64,000 nucleotides of DNA, taken from positions 10,168,001 to 10,232,000 of the forward strand of contig CM114273.1 of the NCBI GenBank assembly GCA_050084515.1, read 5' to 3'. Both the position numbers and the translations under genes were made by a program. Below, one piece after another: positions 11,801 through 26,800 of the stretch; the stretch's first letter is position 1, and each line of letters starts with the position of its first letter. The notes below the pieces were generated by a model, which was not told the DNA's origin, ran no database searches, and saw only the letters and a list, made by a program, of their open reading frames with translations. The DNA comes from Blasia pusilla (taxonomy: Eukaryota > Marchantiophyta > Marchantiopsida > Blasiales).

Positions 11801-14800
11801 TACCATGAAGTGACTCTCCTTCTTATCTATCAGAGGAGGATTCTACATTCACACCTTGCACTCACAACACAGATCCTCACATGTCACCAGCTCAGAGATC
11901 ACACATGGCTCACATCACTGAGCACAAACAATCTCCATCAGCTATCTAGACAAAACGACCTGCCTTCCAGTGAGGCTCTAGCAAGCACAGAACTTAGTCT
12001 CAATCTCCTCTTCCTTCTCTCAGATCACGCTGCAGCAGGGCCAGTGCTGCACGACACACCAAGAGCCTCAGGAGTCCTCACCAAAAGCTGTGCATACTGT
12101 AGAATTATCTTCTGACTCTATGTAGAGACAATATATACATGAGGGTGAGCATTTCTGACCCTTGGATCTTCTTGAACAGATCCACACCCTAAATGTGGTG
12201 ACGGCTAATCCGAATTCGAGATTACCCAAAAAAGATAGAGGAGCTCTAAGTTGTCTCCAGCTAACTAAGTTAGTATCCAGCTAAGTTAGTATTCAACTAA
12301 CTACTTTTAGGGCATGACTAAACTTGATATTAACAATTTTCAACATTAACAACTTGTTTACGGGTTGTATTGGGAAAGTACTTCCTGAGTGATTCAATTG
12401 TTTAGGTTGTATGTCATCAGTAGTCTTACTTCATTAAATCTGGTTATAGGTTGATGCTGTACGAGGAAATGCATCTGGCACCCTAGTCTCACTCCAGGAC
12501 ATATGTACGAAGCCAACTGGAACAGCTTGTGCTACTCAGAGTATTTTGCAGGTTTCTTACTTTCCTCACATCTACAAATGAGCATTTTGAACATTTTTTG
12601 TTTGAAAGCAGCTAACTGTTTATACTTATATCAACTAGAGATCAAAACTAGCACACAGTTGGTGTTCTTGCTTGCTGCTAACAGGATTTACAGTATAAGG
12701 AGCTTCATTTACGGACTTTGCTTAGTTAATCACAACTAATGAAATCTAGAACTCTTATCCATCTAAGCCTGAAAGAGATTCGTTGTTTGCTACAGTATTT
12801 CCAAATGGACAACAATTTGTTTTATGACTATAATGGAGCGTCCCATGCGGAGTTCTGTTTTGAGGTGACACGAAGAACTTTACTGTATGGTGTTATTTCG
12901 AACTTGTCAAAGTTCAGCAGATTACAAACCCTAGTCAAGAAGTTTCCCTTGTGCAAAAAAAATACGAAAGAGTCATGTGTAGCATCCACTCTGATGTCTT
13001 TTCCTGTAGCAAGGTATTGTGCAATTTTTACGGAGGTAATTAACTGACGCTGTGCAATCAGTTCAAGGCTTTCTGAATGTGGCCATCGGGTCTGCTTAGG
13101 ATCTTTGCATCATGTGTAAGAGTTGGGCAAGGGAAATTCATTACTCTTAAGACTGTTTTTTTGGGACAGCACTCCTCATCATCTGCACAATGTTTAAGTG
13201 CTTTCCAAGGTCCAGTGGATCCAGGGACTGTTCTTGGTGGCTTCTCAGGAACCAACTACACACAGGTGGTGTTCCTGCCAGAAGGCCTAGTAGTACAGTT
13301 TTCTTCTGAATAACTTTACAAGCTGTGTTGTATATATTGTATCCTCTTCAGATTTCTCACTGTTTCTCTTACAGACATTTTTATGATCAGTTTTATTCAG
13401 TTTGTAGACATGCTTACAGTGAAAGTTACTCTTGAACCTCTTTCTGATTTTTTTAACAATTTGCAGCGAGGAAAACGTAAGAATTTCTGGATTTACTTGA
13501 AGGAACAAATACAGTATAGCCATGGACTTGTAGTGAGACAGTAGTCCTCTTGACACGATTGTACTCCTTTGAAAGTGTTCTGATCTATTCTCTGGAAGTA
13601 ATTGTTTTGAAACGGGTGTCATGGGACCTCATTACAAAGACGTTAAAAGGATCAAGATTTACTTGACACAGAGATAAGAGAAATTTGAAATGCTGATGGT
13701 AAGAGATGTGGTCGTTGGGCACTGGGAAATAGGCCACTGCTTTGGTGATATCATACCCAGTTCAGAACTTTGTTGGTGGCACTAATGATGCTAATGACAA
13801 AGCTATTACATGGGAGAAAGCATTCATCAAGCTTGCTAAGGTATATAATCTGATTGGAAGCTTTTAACAGTGCAGATTGAAGCGCTTAGATATCTGTGAT
13901 ATTTTTGCTAGTTTCCACACCTCTGTATAGTTGACAAAACTTTGTAGTGAGCTGGAACAAAGTGGTCAGAAGTGGTGATGACAAATGTGGATCTTAGCTC
14001 TAGACTAAGCTTCAGACATGCTGTGGTGACAAGCAATATTTTGATCATCATATTGAAAACAGCAGAGATTTTCTTTCTGATTCATATCCAAGTTGATAAA
14101 TAGTAACTTGATCTCTTGGTCATTATAAGCTGATAAATGTACTGCAATGGGCAGGAAGAGCTCACCCCAATGGTTCAAGCTCAGGGTTTAACTTTGGCTT
14201 ACACCTCAGAATATTCTGTGGAGGCTGAACTGAAGCGGGAGAGTTCAGCTGATGTAGTCACCGTCACGGTAAATTGTACCATACCTTGAGTGAATTTACT
14301 GAGGGTCAATATGATTGCTCATTATCTTCAATGAATACATGGTCTGCAGATGACTGGTGTTCAAACACCCAGTGCAAATGCATTCAGTATCCAACTTATA
14401 CTACAGTAGGCTTCTTTTCATTTTTATTTTCGTGGAGTGATATTGAGTAGTTTCTTTAGTTCCCTCTTTTTCTTTCAATCTGAAAGCAAGTTGTCAAATA
14501 AGATCCAAATAGTGCAGTATCTGTAGATAATGGTTCTGACCTAGTATGCTTCCTTGCAGATTAGCTATCTCGTAATGTTCATATACATTTCATTTGTTCT
14601 TGGAGATTATGCTCCAGGCATCAGCCCTCTGTATATGACATCCAAGGTAAGTTGGTTGTGATGCTATTGTGCAAGACATATTAATCCACTTTTTTTTTAT
14701 CGATGAGTTTCAGGAGATATAATCTAATCAAGAGAATGGACAGACTTGAATGGGAACACACTTTATTAACTCAATTCTGGGCTCATAGATATTTTCAGTG

Positions 14801-17800
14801 GCAAATAGTTGCTCTTCGCTCCTACTACTTTCCATTCTCTATCAGATTGTACTGTAAGTCATAGCCTGTAGTAGACTTCAAGTTTCTGACTCATGAATTA
14901 GGTTTTATTGACAAGGATGTTTGGAGGTCCTTGTTTGAATTTTTCTTATCTATGGTTCTCTGCCTCATTAAACTTCACTAATATAGTAAAGCATTCATTT
15001 ATGGTCCAAAAGAGGGACCTTCAGATTTTCCCAATGCTTTCTAAACAGAGTTGAGAGGGTAGAGGGACTAGAAACACTGTTGAGAAAGAGTAAGCACATC
15101 ATGCACAGTACCTAGCAGTGCTAACTTGTCAGAGATAGTAAGAGTCTTATGGCCAGGTCTAGGCCAGCTCCCTGCACAATCTCACGCTCACAACCTCCCA
15201 GCAGAGATAAACACACACTAGGAACACCTTAGCTGATCGTGGAACAAGAAAGAGTGGTAACACCAACCTAGGACAAGCTCATACGCATGAGACACAAGTA
15301 AAACGAGCTGAACACTCAGGGGCATTCAGTACCTTACTGCAGCAGCATCCTGGTGGAGAGTGCGTGCTTCTCAATGGAACAGATAACACTAACTGAATAG
15401 AGGAACAAGCCATGCATATATACTAGTGGCTTGGAAGGGGGGCACCCTCTGGCTGCGCAGCTAAGATGGAGGCTGAGAAACGTATTCCCCTAAAATAGCT
15501 GTCCCTAAACTTTGAAGAGACTTTATGCATAACTATGTATCTTTCTACCTGCTGTACTAGATCAGGTCAGGGGCAACTACTGTCCATCATTGCTCCTAGC
15601 TAACTTCTTACACAATACAATCCATATGTCTTGTGTTTTTGGATGTATGGCTTTCTCATAACTTTCTCCTTTTCTCATAAGAAAAGGTCTTCGCATGCAT
15701 AGATTTTTTTACTGTTTTCCTACCTCTATATAGTTTCTTTTATGTATCTCAAAATGTCCTCCTTTTTGAAGTGTGGCAAATAGAAAATGCTCAAGATGCC
15801 TCTTCTGATTTGCTGTCTTCATTGATGGCCTTCACAATGACTTAATGTTTCTCCTGAATGTGCTCTCTGCTCTCAGGCACTCTTGGGATTGGCAGGTGTT
15901 GTTATTGTAGCTCTCTGTGTACTTGGATCAATTGGACTGTTCAGTTTCTTCAGTGTCAAGTCAACCTTGATTATCGTGGAGGTGATACCGTTTCTTGTGC
16001 TTGCGGTAGGTTGTCAGCTCTTCCCAAAGTGTCTGAGATTGTGAGATTGATCAGCTTCTAAGGAAAACACTCTACTACACGAAGAGCACCTAGTCATTCA
16101 GCAAAGCCTCTGGGTATAATTTGGAGGACTTTCTTTGCCATGTGTATCTGTTGATGCAAACACCAGTAGTCGTTTTTTTCATTTCTGTTACAGAACATGT
16201 AACATTTGGTGTTTGTTTCATTAGTTCGTACCATGGCTTATGAGTAATTTCCTTGCATTGGCTTAAATATTGATGATCACGGTTCTCTCATCCTTTTTCC
16301 CACTTGTGTAACCTGGAATTTGGTGAGAAGACTAAATGTCTGGCTGAGGAGTTCATATGATGGCTTTGCGGGTTATCAATCATGCAATATGTACTCAGCT
16401 CTCTACTGTCACCAAAAAAAATTAGAAAAGTGTGGATTGGATACAAGCGCTAGACGATATGGAGCAGCCCCATGGATACAGTCACCAGAGCTGTAATAGA
16501 ATTTGGAGTTTTGAAGTATGTTGAAGTTGACCGATTGCAGGTTGGAGTGGATAACATGTGCATTTTAGTGCATGCCGTCAAACGTCAAGATCCATCACTC
16601 CCAGTGGAAGCACGAGTTGGTGAGGCACTGTCTGAAGTGGGTCCCTCCATCACTCTTGCCAGTCTTTCAGAAATACTGGCTTTTGCAGTTGGAATTGCAA
16701 CTCCAATGCCTGCGTGCAGAGTGTTCTCCATGTTTGCAGGTAAGGAGGTCACTTCAACCTTGAGTTTAAACAAAAGTATCAAGCTAGTATTGCTGATTTA
16801 GTGCTGCTAGAAGTTAACTGCATTCTGTTGTGATTACTTTCTGGATTCAGGTGGCTTGAGGTTGACTGTTCAGTCAGTCAATATGTGATGTATTCAAATA
16901 TCTACTCAGCAGCTAGGTTCTTTCTTGCGTACACCAGAAATGACTTGTTATTCTGTGGGACAGCTGTGGCAGTGCTACTTGATTTTCTCTTACAAGTAAC
17001 AGCATTTGTTGCTCTTTTGACCTACGACCTGAAGAGAACAGAAAGTGCCCGAATGGATTGTTTCCCTTGCTTCACTGTTTCTTCCACCTCCAAGCCTGAA
17101 GATGGTACATAACGTCTTTTGCAACCTCGTAATTGTTGAACAGCAGTATCCAAGAATTTGATGATAATTGGAGTACATGTTTTATTTGTCAGTTTTAATG
17201 TATCCAAGAGTGTATGTATGGTTTGTGATGTATGCCCTATGTGCTGATTTTTTGTTGAAAGAAAAGACATAAAAAATGTCTCTACATAAAAAGGGGGAAC
17301 TATAAAGACGGATAAATGGGATTAAAAATGGGCAATGATACTTGTTATACAAGACGGTTAATTCAAGGGTACTTGTAATGCAAAAGGGTTAATTCAAGAA
17401 TAAAAACCATAATTTCTGAGAGAGTGGGAAGGATAACAACTGTTGTGCAACAGTTCACTTACCATGGAGACACTGCAGGGGTGCAAGCTAGGCATCTGAG
17501 TATTCTCACACGTTACATGAAGGTATTTCCTTCGAACGAGTTGGAAATTTTAATATTTGATCAAGGTGTTCATGGAAAGTTCAGGTTCCCAATTTCAAGA
17601 AAATTACTTTTCATGGAAGGAGAGCTTTATTTCACTGCAGCAGAAATTTTAGTAAAAGGTTCAAGTAAAGTGTATGTTTGCACAGGGATGGCCTGTCCGC
17701 TCAACAGAATTTGTTTTATGACAGAAATTATCACTGCTTGTGCTAGTTTCTGTAGTAACTTTCTAATTTTCCTTTGCAGGAAATTCATGGACCTATGCTC

Positions 17801-20800
17801 AGTCTTCCTGCGATCAAAGCAACAGTGCTGGCAGTTTTTGCTGGCCTTTTTCTTACAAGTATTGTAAGCACTTCTCAAAATCTCAGATGATGTTGTGTTG
17901 GAAGAACAAAACTAGTTCTGACATTAAAAGTCAGAATGATGCGGAGATATGTATGGAATAAAATGGCTAAGACATATTGTTATACAGGAGGATTATTTCA
18001 AGGAGAAATACCTGAGTGACTGGTGTCGAAAGTTTTTGAGCTTCAGCTTATTTTAAAACAAAATGAGAAGTGAACAAATACTGACTTAGATGACAGAGCT
18101 AATTTGTTTCTCCAAGTTCCAAGAAGTCACAGCAGATTACAGATACATGGAATAGCTTCACAGACGTCAAATAGGAAAGGGAACTTTGTACTGACAAAAC
18201 AATGAGAGAGATCTGATTGATCTACTGCTCATAAACTTCCTCCTTGTAGGAAGAAGAGACTCTCTACACTATTGATGCCTCTTCAAGCAGTCCACTATCT
18301 CCTCCAGCAGTAGGTCCTCCAAAACATGAACTCCTTCAATCACAATAGGTCAGCCACCCAAACTGAGGGGCAGCAGTCAGGAAGTTCGCAGGTCCAGGAT
18401 ATGGGAAAAGTAGGGAAGAGAATAAGAGTGCTCTGGTAAGCCTCTCGCTCTTATAGGACAGCCCCTGGCTAGCTTGAAGTCTTTAACTAAGACTAAAGGA
18501 GGCTATTACGAAACCCTAAAGGATTAGTTAATAATCCTAAAAATAGATTCTTACCTACAGATAATAAAAGTAACTTTTCATAGTAAAAAGTAAAAAGTAA
18601 AAATGTAAATTTTGTTCCTGATCTCACAGTTGCAATTTCAACAATTTATAAGGGAAAAGATAGCGTGCTGAGAATAACATGTGATATATGCTGCAGGCCC
18701 TTGTTCCAAAACTCTCTCCAGGGTTGGATCAAAAAGTGGCACTTCCTCGTGACTCTTATCTTCAGGTTATTGCTGATTCGAATCATGACAGCCATAGAAG
18801 TTTATGTAGTTAGCAGTGCATCTGAGGCTTCTTTTGTTTCTTACTTGCTTTCTTTCTTGGGTCTCTGGAAAATGACATAGATCATTCTTTCTGTCTTGGA
18901 GTTCTGAGTGCTATAACTAAGCATTGTCAGGCTAGCCTTGTTCCGAAACTATTCTAAAGTGTAGAAACTACTTTCTACAAATCAGATTTCTCTGTTTTTG
19001 GTGTTTCGAACTCAAACAAGGTTTCTGGACCGGATTTTTGGATAGTACAGGGTTATTTTGACAACATCACAGAGTATCTTCGCGTTGGACCACCTGTATA
19101 CTTTGTTGTACGTGACTATAATTACAGGTGCAACTTTACTCATGCGCTCAACAAATATAAATTTAGGTTGACAGGAGGTACTGTGAAGTTGACTTATCTG
19201 TGCATAGCTTTGAGAAAGTCTACATCCAAATAATTTGTTTGTTAAAATGTCTCAAGAGTCCCAAGTATTTGACAACACTGCGGGATTCATTCCGGGGTTA
19301 TTCCTATCTGCACTTGAAAATTAGGAAATCAGCACTTGCTATGACATTTGTTGGGCAAACCAATCTTTTGAACTGCGTAGAAGAAAAAATTATCACAACT
19401 CAGTAGGCTGTTTAGAAATGTTCTCAGCACCTTTTGCTGTAGCAAAATAGTAGATAACTGCAAGGAACTTGGGTTCTTTGACAGATGTCATGTGAAGTGC
19501 CTAGTCTTTTGTCTTGGTTGAAGTTCACTGTTATTTGCATTGAACAGGGGGAGTGGGGTTTTTGAAGAGGGTAGAATCACTGACTGCAACTTGGCTCTGG
19601 TCCTCCTTGTGTGAGAGTAAAATTTTTGTGTGGGCTCCGATTAATACTGAAGTTTTGAATTACTTTGTTGTTCCGGTGAGTTTACTGCAGTACTGAAAGC
19701 AATAATACAAACCTTCTCTGCTCAATCAGTCACTGTGATCCCAACTCTTTTCTTAACGAGGTAAGACTTCCATCCCTTTGGACATCGCCTTTGTACTTCC
19801 ATGCTTTTGTGCCAATCACATGTCTACAGGTGTATCACTTCCAACTGTATTGTGTGATGACGTTTTATTCTTGTTTTCCAGTAATTATCAGCTCTAACAG
19901 CTTTAACAAACCACTTGTGGACATTTCATTTTAGGGTTGGCATGTTCATTTTCTAGTCTTTACCTCTTGTGAACAGACACGGTCATGACCATGACATTTT
20001 CATGTACTTCAAAGAAAGTACTTGCATGGAAGTCACCCTATGCATAGTTTAGGTTATCTTCCAGATTTGAATAGAAGGTTGACATGTTGACTTCTGACCT
20101 TTGAGAGGTTATTGGCAAACATGTCCTCAGTTTCTGGCATCCAAACAGTACTGTTGTGGAACAGAGAAACCTCATATTTGCCATGAAATAAAATAGGTTT
20201 CAAGAGCAGCTATGACGCCAGAAACAAGCTTTATCGCACGCCCAGCTGCCTCTTGGCTTGACGATTTCATGGTGTGGCTATCCCCTGATGCTTTCGGATG
20301 CTGCCGAACTTTTTCTAGTGGTTCTTATTGTCCTCCAGATGACCAGGTACAAGGTCGGCCTCTCAGACATGTATTTTTTGAATTGCTAGGAATGTGATTA
20401 ATATCAAATCTTGTTGGTCTTTACTTATTTTTACTTCAACAATTAGCTTAAATCCAAATTAAATTTGTAGACATCAAAAGGGTTGAGCTCATTTTATATT
20501 CAATAGATAGTATTTTGAAGCCCTGTATTTTGGCACCAATTTAACACAAGGAGCCATGTTGACTAAAAAGACGGAAAATGGAAAACTATTTATTGTTCTT
20601 GAATGAAAATCAGTACCTTTATTACTTCAAACTCAAATTGCTATTGATACAGGCAGATAAACAAAATTGATTCATTCAAGTTGATTACTAATTATCATTA
20701 CATTTATGAAAAAAGACTAGTACAGAAACTCACTGATTTTCTCAACAATATTTACACTGATGGCATTGGTTTGTGGATCAAGTCTCCTATTTTCCTTCCG

Positions 20801-23800
20801 ACGTCTTGTTGTAGAATTATTAGAAGGGTTTAGAATACATAACTTATATACTCATTGAGAAAGCTGGGCAAATTCTCTCCCTATTTTTCAAAATTACTGA
20901 TTGTTTTGCACCCTGAATACCACAGCCATATGACAGCCAGTATCCTGACTTCATATGGCTGGTGATTTTGTTTGCAGCCACCTTGCTGTCTTGAAGGGGA
21001 CGACTATTGCACTGGAAGTGATGCTTGCAGGGACTGTACAACGGTATCAAAAAACTCCCTCAATTCTTCTTTTGAATTGACCTTGTTTTTGTTGGTTCAC
21101 CATAGACCAAGATTTGTTGGACTTTCTGTGTCAGTTAGTATAAATCTATTTGGTTGGTGGTTTACTATAGACCAAGATATGTTGGACATTCTGTGTCAGT
21201 TAGAATAAATCTATGTATAAACCAGCCATTTGCCCGCAGAATAGAAGAGAATGAATGAGATTTATTATCCTCTGGGACCCCAGAGGACCATAGGACATTT
21301 CTCTCCGAACTATACAGCAGTGAGCTCTAGTGGCGAAGGAGACTAGCATCTAAAGGACAAGAAAATAAGAACTGGAGACCACATGCAGAATGCAGCCAGG
21401 GGACACCCCCAAGCATGCCCACACAACTGGAGCTAGACTCTATAATCATATAAACATCTAGACTTCTCCTTTTTTATATGATCATCTCCGAACCCAAAGA
21501 ACTACATAGAACTGCCTAGACTGATTACCAAAGAGATAGGCTCAGGATTGAATGAGGATGTGTAACTGTCTTTTATGTCTAACACATGAGATGAGATTCA
21601 GGGTGCAAAGTTATAGAAGATGAAATGTAGTCGAGCTATTTTGAGATTGTGACAACTAATCAAACTGTGAGTAATTTTGGGCAGACAAAGATTTGTAAGA
21701 TGGGTTAGCAGTGTTTATTTCTTTTTGGAAATCATTAAAGCGTGAACTTGTTGGCAGTGCTTCTTACATTCTGAATTGACGGAAGGACGTCCCTCAACAA
21801 AGCAGTTTCAAGAAAAATTGCCATGGTTTTTGGAGGCTCTTCCTTCTGCAGATTGTGCAAAGGGTGGGCGCGGAGCATATTCAGCAAGCTTGGATCTGAA
21901 AGGTCTTTAATCCATTTGTGTCTCGTTTACAACCTGACAACACTGTTATAAACTAGTGTAATGGTCCAGATTGATGGTAGTTTGGAGTTTTTCAGGAAAG
22001 ATAAGATGTCTGTGTGAGGGATTCATCCTTAAAAATGGTATTTTTTACTTAAAGCTCCCTCAAGTAGTTTGTGGGACGTTTCTTTTCTTTTCTGTATATG
22101 TACTCACCCTGGTGTGAGGATTTACACTAGATTCCAAGATTGCTGTCAAAGCTTTCAACTTGTGGTAGTAGATGGACAAGCAGAAAGCTTCTCTGCATCT
22201 TTTTTGTTTCAAATCTGCCAGAACATATTTTTTCCTCAAATAATCCTGGACTCATGTGCTCTTGGTCTCACACATCTGTGGTCAAATTGTGGTTTTCTTT
22301 TTTCGTTTTTGTGATTCAGGATATGAGAGTGGGATCATTACAGCATCTGAATTTCGTACCTATCACACTCCTCTGAATGAACAGGTGCTTCAATGGAAAT
22401 CTTCTCTATGCAGAACTTAGGTTGTAAACAAATGGAAACTTCACAAGAACCACTAAATGTCTCTTGCCTCATTTACTCACTCTAAAAATGGGTGGCAACA
22501 AATCGCTTCATCCATTCATTCAAGCATATTTTTTTTGATATCATGTCTCCTTTACCTTTTGTGCATAGTCTCCAGTAGATATATGGAGAACATGTCCTCA
22601 AACAGGTGAACTTCTATCTCTTGTAGATATATCATAATTCTCTTGGTTGTGGAATACTTCAATGCTTTTCTTCATCATGATTGCGAACTCAAACCAAGAA
22701 ATCCAAAAGTAAAAAATGGCGCTGAAGGAATATCAACAAAATTTGGCGGTGCTGTCCGACAAAGGACTTACAGAAGACGTGCCAATGACATAACCTTTCC
22801 TAAATGAAACTGCTTGCAGAGTGACTATGTGGATGCTCTCCGTGCAGCGAAGGAGTTCACCTCTCGGCTCTCAGAATCTTTGAAGGTAGTTTCAATAGGA
22901 AAATCTGAATGCAATGCTTTCTATTCTTACTTTTTTGGTGTGTAACTAACGAGATTTTAGAAAGAATTTAGAGAGTGGAAGGACTAATAACTCTGTTGTT
23001 AGTCCATTTGGAACACTCCTAAATAGCTGTCCCAAGACATAGAAGAGACTTTAGTCCTAACTATCTATTTACACACTTCTTCCTACTGTACTAGATCAGG
23101 GCAGGGGCAACTGCAGTCTGTACCCTTTGCTAATCATAGTTCGTATCAGACTTCGGTACACCAAAATTCATAAGTCTTGTATTTGGAATTTTCTGCTTCT
23201 CAACAGATTTCACCGTCTGAAGTTAGTTTTTGTTTGTCCCAAGTTCAATCGTTTCTCTCGTCTGCTTCTTAAGTGGATCGTGGGCCTTCCCTATCTAAGG
23301 TCCATCTGCCACTGATTTGTTGTCCTGCACAGCAGTTTAAGGGAGTTTCCTCGCAGTTAAAGTTTATAAATTCAACATTCTGTCCCTCTGGTCTAGCTCT
23401 TTCTACTCTCCAAAGTCCATGGATCATTTAAGGCATTCTAGGCTAATTGTGAATGTATCTGAGTTGAGCCTTGTGAGTTGCTTCTGCAGCCATGCCTCGT
23501 ACTAGAAAGGTTGGACGTGATCAGAAAGCAATTTTCTCACTGCTCTGGAATGCTTGTAATATTTCCTTCTTCTCCAATCAATATGCTAAGATTCCCATTC
23601 TTTTGACAGATTGATCTGTACCCATATTCGGTTTTCTACATATTTTTTGAGCAGTATCTTGATATATGGAGAACCACTGCCATCAGTCTGCTATCGGCTC
23701 TTGGTTTTCCTCTCAACTCACGACTGATTGTTATCCTTTTTTTAGAAGAGAACTTCTCTGAATAGAAATTAAAGTGGCTTGTTCACTGCGTTCTTTCTAT

Positions 23801-26800
23801 TGCAAACTTGGTCTGACTCTTAAATTTGGAGGGTAGCCATAACTCAATATTTCTTTCAGAGACCTCAGAAAGTATCTGAAATACTTAAGGATCAACCTCA
23901 TCTTTACATGGTCTCACTGCACAAATGTGGGTCTAGCAGTTGTAAGAGAGAAATATGTTGAAGATTCTATGGTAGGTCTTGCAGGGGGGTGGTAAATGAG
24001 AATCGCTGATAGCAAACTCAGATTTATGATTTTCAATCTTGACGTTTTAGGGGCTTTGTCATATGTGCATGGTTTGATCATATTTTATGCACACCTCATT
24101 ATGTGCAAAAGTAAAGATAGGTTTTTATCCTGATCTTCTTACTGTTATTTATTCCTGCATTCATCTCTGGCAATGCACAGGCGCAGTCTTCTTGGTCTCC
24201 TGGAGCATCACAAGCAGGTCAGATCTTGAAACACACTAGTCTTTGGTCATGAATAGTATTCCAGAGCAATTTCTGAGAAGGTAGAGGAGCAAAGCTTCTA
24301 CTGTATGGTAAACTCGAGAATATTTGCAATGACAGTGACATGAATTGACTTGAGATTTGTGCAGTATATGGACATCTAGCATCGTCATCCTTGTACTCTC
24401 AATGATTATTGTTGACTTGATGGTAAGTAGTGATACGCGCAACTTCAGCATTCCTTATGTCAATGAATTCGATTGGTTTATAAGTTCAGCTGTTTTGAAC
24501 AGGTTTTCTTGTGATCTCCTTTGACGAAAAAAGGTTGCATTATGAATAAATGGATAACCAGGTCAATACTAGAGTTGATGTGCACCTTTTACCGGAGGAA
24601 GTGAGTCCTTTTGTAATTGGGTGGTTGATCCCTTTCCAAAATTGTCAAGTATTTCATTCCTTATTAGCAATCTTGTTCTGTTCCAGATCTTTATCAATTT
24701 GGTCTTGCTGATTTGTGGGCAGGTCTTAACATCCTAACTTGCCCTTTATGAAATGCATGAACTGAATATGTGTCCAACCTCAGACTTTAGTACTTCAAAG
24801 AACATCCAAAATATGTCATACCAACTTAGAACCATGGAGACAACCATTTATGTTCAACTTCATAAGTTTAAAGCAATGAAGTAGAGATCTCTGATATGCA
24901 TGAGAGCCATTCTATCTGGGAGGTTGGGAATTTCCTCTCTTTATCTATGGTTTTAATGCTGTTGATAACAGATCAACCAGGTTGACTAGATCTCATAGAG
25001 TACTTCTCATGTTCCTTGTTCTCACCAATGTGCAGGGTGTAATGGTGCTATGGGGTATCCAGCTGAATGCACTCTCGATTGTGAACCTGGTTATGTCTGT
25101 TGGCATCGGTGTGGAATTCTGTATACATATTACGCATTCGTTTTCGGTAAGTTTTTCTTCCTCCTAGTTTATCCTTTAACGAGAAGCTAGGGTTTGGCTA
25201 TGAGCTGTGAAAGAGAGAAAGATCTTGAGCTCAGTGAATAAACCTGATTCCCCATGTGAAGTGTGAAGTGAATCCTTGAAACACTAAATGACAGTCTTTA
25301 TGAGATTCAAATGTGCTCTTACTAGATCCTTACCTTTAAATTGAACTTTATGGTAGAATGCTCAAGTCTCAAACTTTACTGGATTAGAATTTGCATCTGG
25401 AAATTAAAACTGTTAAACCCCTTCTAATAGAGCATCTCACTACGTTTCTTCACATAGAATCCCTTGTTTGGTTTAAGAGAGATGTTCCAAAGCAACAAGC
25501 ATCTAATGATAGAGACAGTAAAATTTCACTGGTTGTGATGCACCACAAGCCTTATAGATGGCTTTGCTCTGATATCATTAGCTGTGCTTCTTGTCTCACC
25601 TCCTGGTGCTCTCTCTATCAAGACACTTCGGGTTGCATGCAGCAGAAATTCAAATTCCCATGGAACTGAGGGGCAGGCAAATGATATTGTGGGGTTGGGT
25701 CTTATAAGAGCTCTGAGAGCATACTTGAGTTATGCGAACAAGTCTCTCTCAGACATACAAGCTGATTTCATGCTGCACGAGAAGGTAGTCATGGATCGCA
25801 TTTCTCAGTTAGGGCTTAGGCTTACGGCTCAGGAAATTCTCATCAATCAACTGAGGGAAGAGAATGCCCGACTATTGACAAGCACTGGGTCCAAGGTTGC
25901 TGTGGAGATATATGACCCACGCAGTGAGAAAATGGAAGGAATGGAAAAGGAACTGCATGGGCCTCAAAGAGATACCAGCATTTCTGCCGAATGGGGCTGC
26001 AAGTTAGCACATGAGGAGAAGAATGTCAGTAAGACTGACTTGTTGGAGGAGAGAAGGCAACGCTTATCACGAAGCTTGAATCTAATAATCATCGGGGTAA
26101 ATGATGGAGAAAACTCTGAGAGTCAGGAGGACCTGGTTCTTAAGGTTAATCACATCATGAAGTTGATTAGTGCCCCATTTGACCCAGCTGCTATTTACCG
26201 TATTGGAGCAAAAAGGTCAGTAAGAACAAGGCCGGTCTTGGTCAAGTTCAAGACCCTTGCAGGCAAAAAGGAAGTCTGGAACAGAAAGACCAAACTTAGA
26301 GGAACTCAAGTTTATTTCAAAGAGGACTTAACCCCAAGCCAGAGGGCCACCATGAGGGAAGAGATTAAGAGGGCAAAGGAGGCTAGTAAGGGAGATGGAA
26401 GTGAGGATGAAAGCCGTGGCAACACTGAAAATTTTCTGAACCCAATAGCTGACATTTCTGATGCACAAGTTTTTCGGGAACTAAAGCTTGCTGCATCAAT
26501 CCTGGAGATATCTGGGACTAACCAACGAACTGCAGCTGTTACGTCTAACAATGATGAGGAAGGCCATATCCGAGATCTTGAAGAGGACAAAGAAGAAGTG
26601 ACCTGGGAACAAACTGCACAAGAGCGTGAGGCACAAGGTCAGATGCCTTCAGGAACTACCAAGGATAACAATGATAAGTGTGATTTAGATATAGAGGAGA
26701 GGGAGGAGCAGGAGCAGCTGCAGGCTCCTTCAGATACAATCAGGGAGGAGCAGAAACAGGTCCAGGTCCCTTCAGGTCCCTACCACGTTTGCGATTGAAT

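Noticed and set aside
11750-12115. 121-codon open frame in NPC1 intron 12
   Set aside because: CA/CT-rich repeat-like DNA with no domain.
17424-17867. 147-codon open frame around NPC1 exons 22 and 23
   Set aside because: The frame contains exon 22 but reads through introns with intact GT and AG borders; it is not a separate gene.
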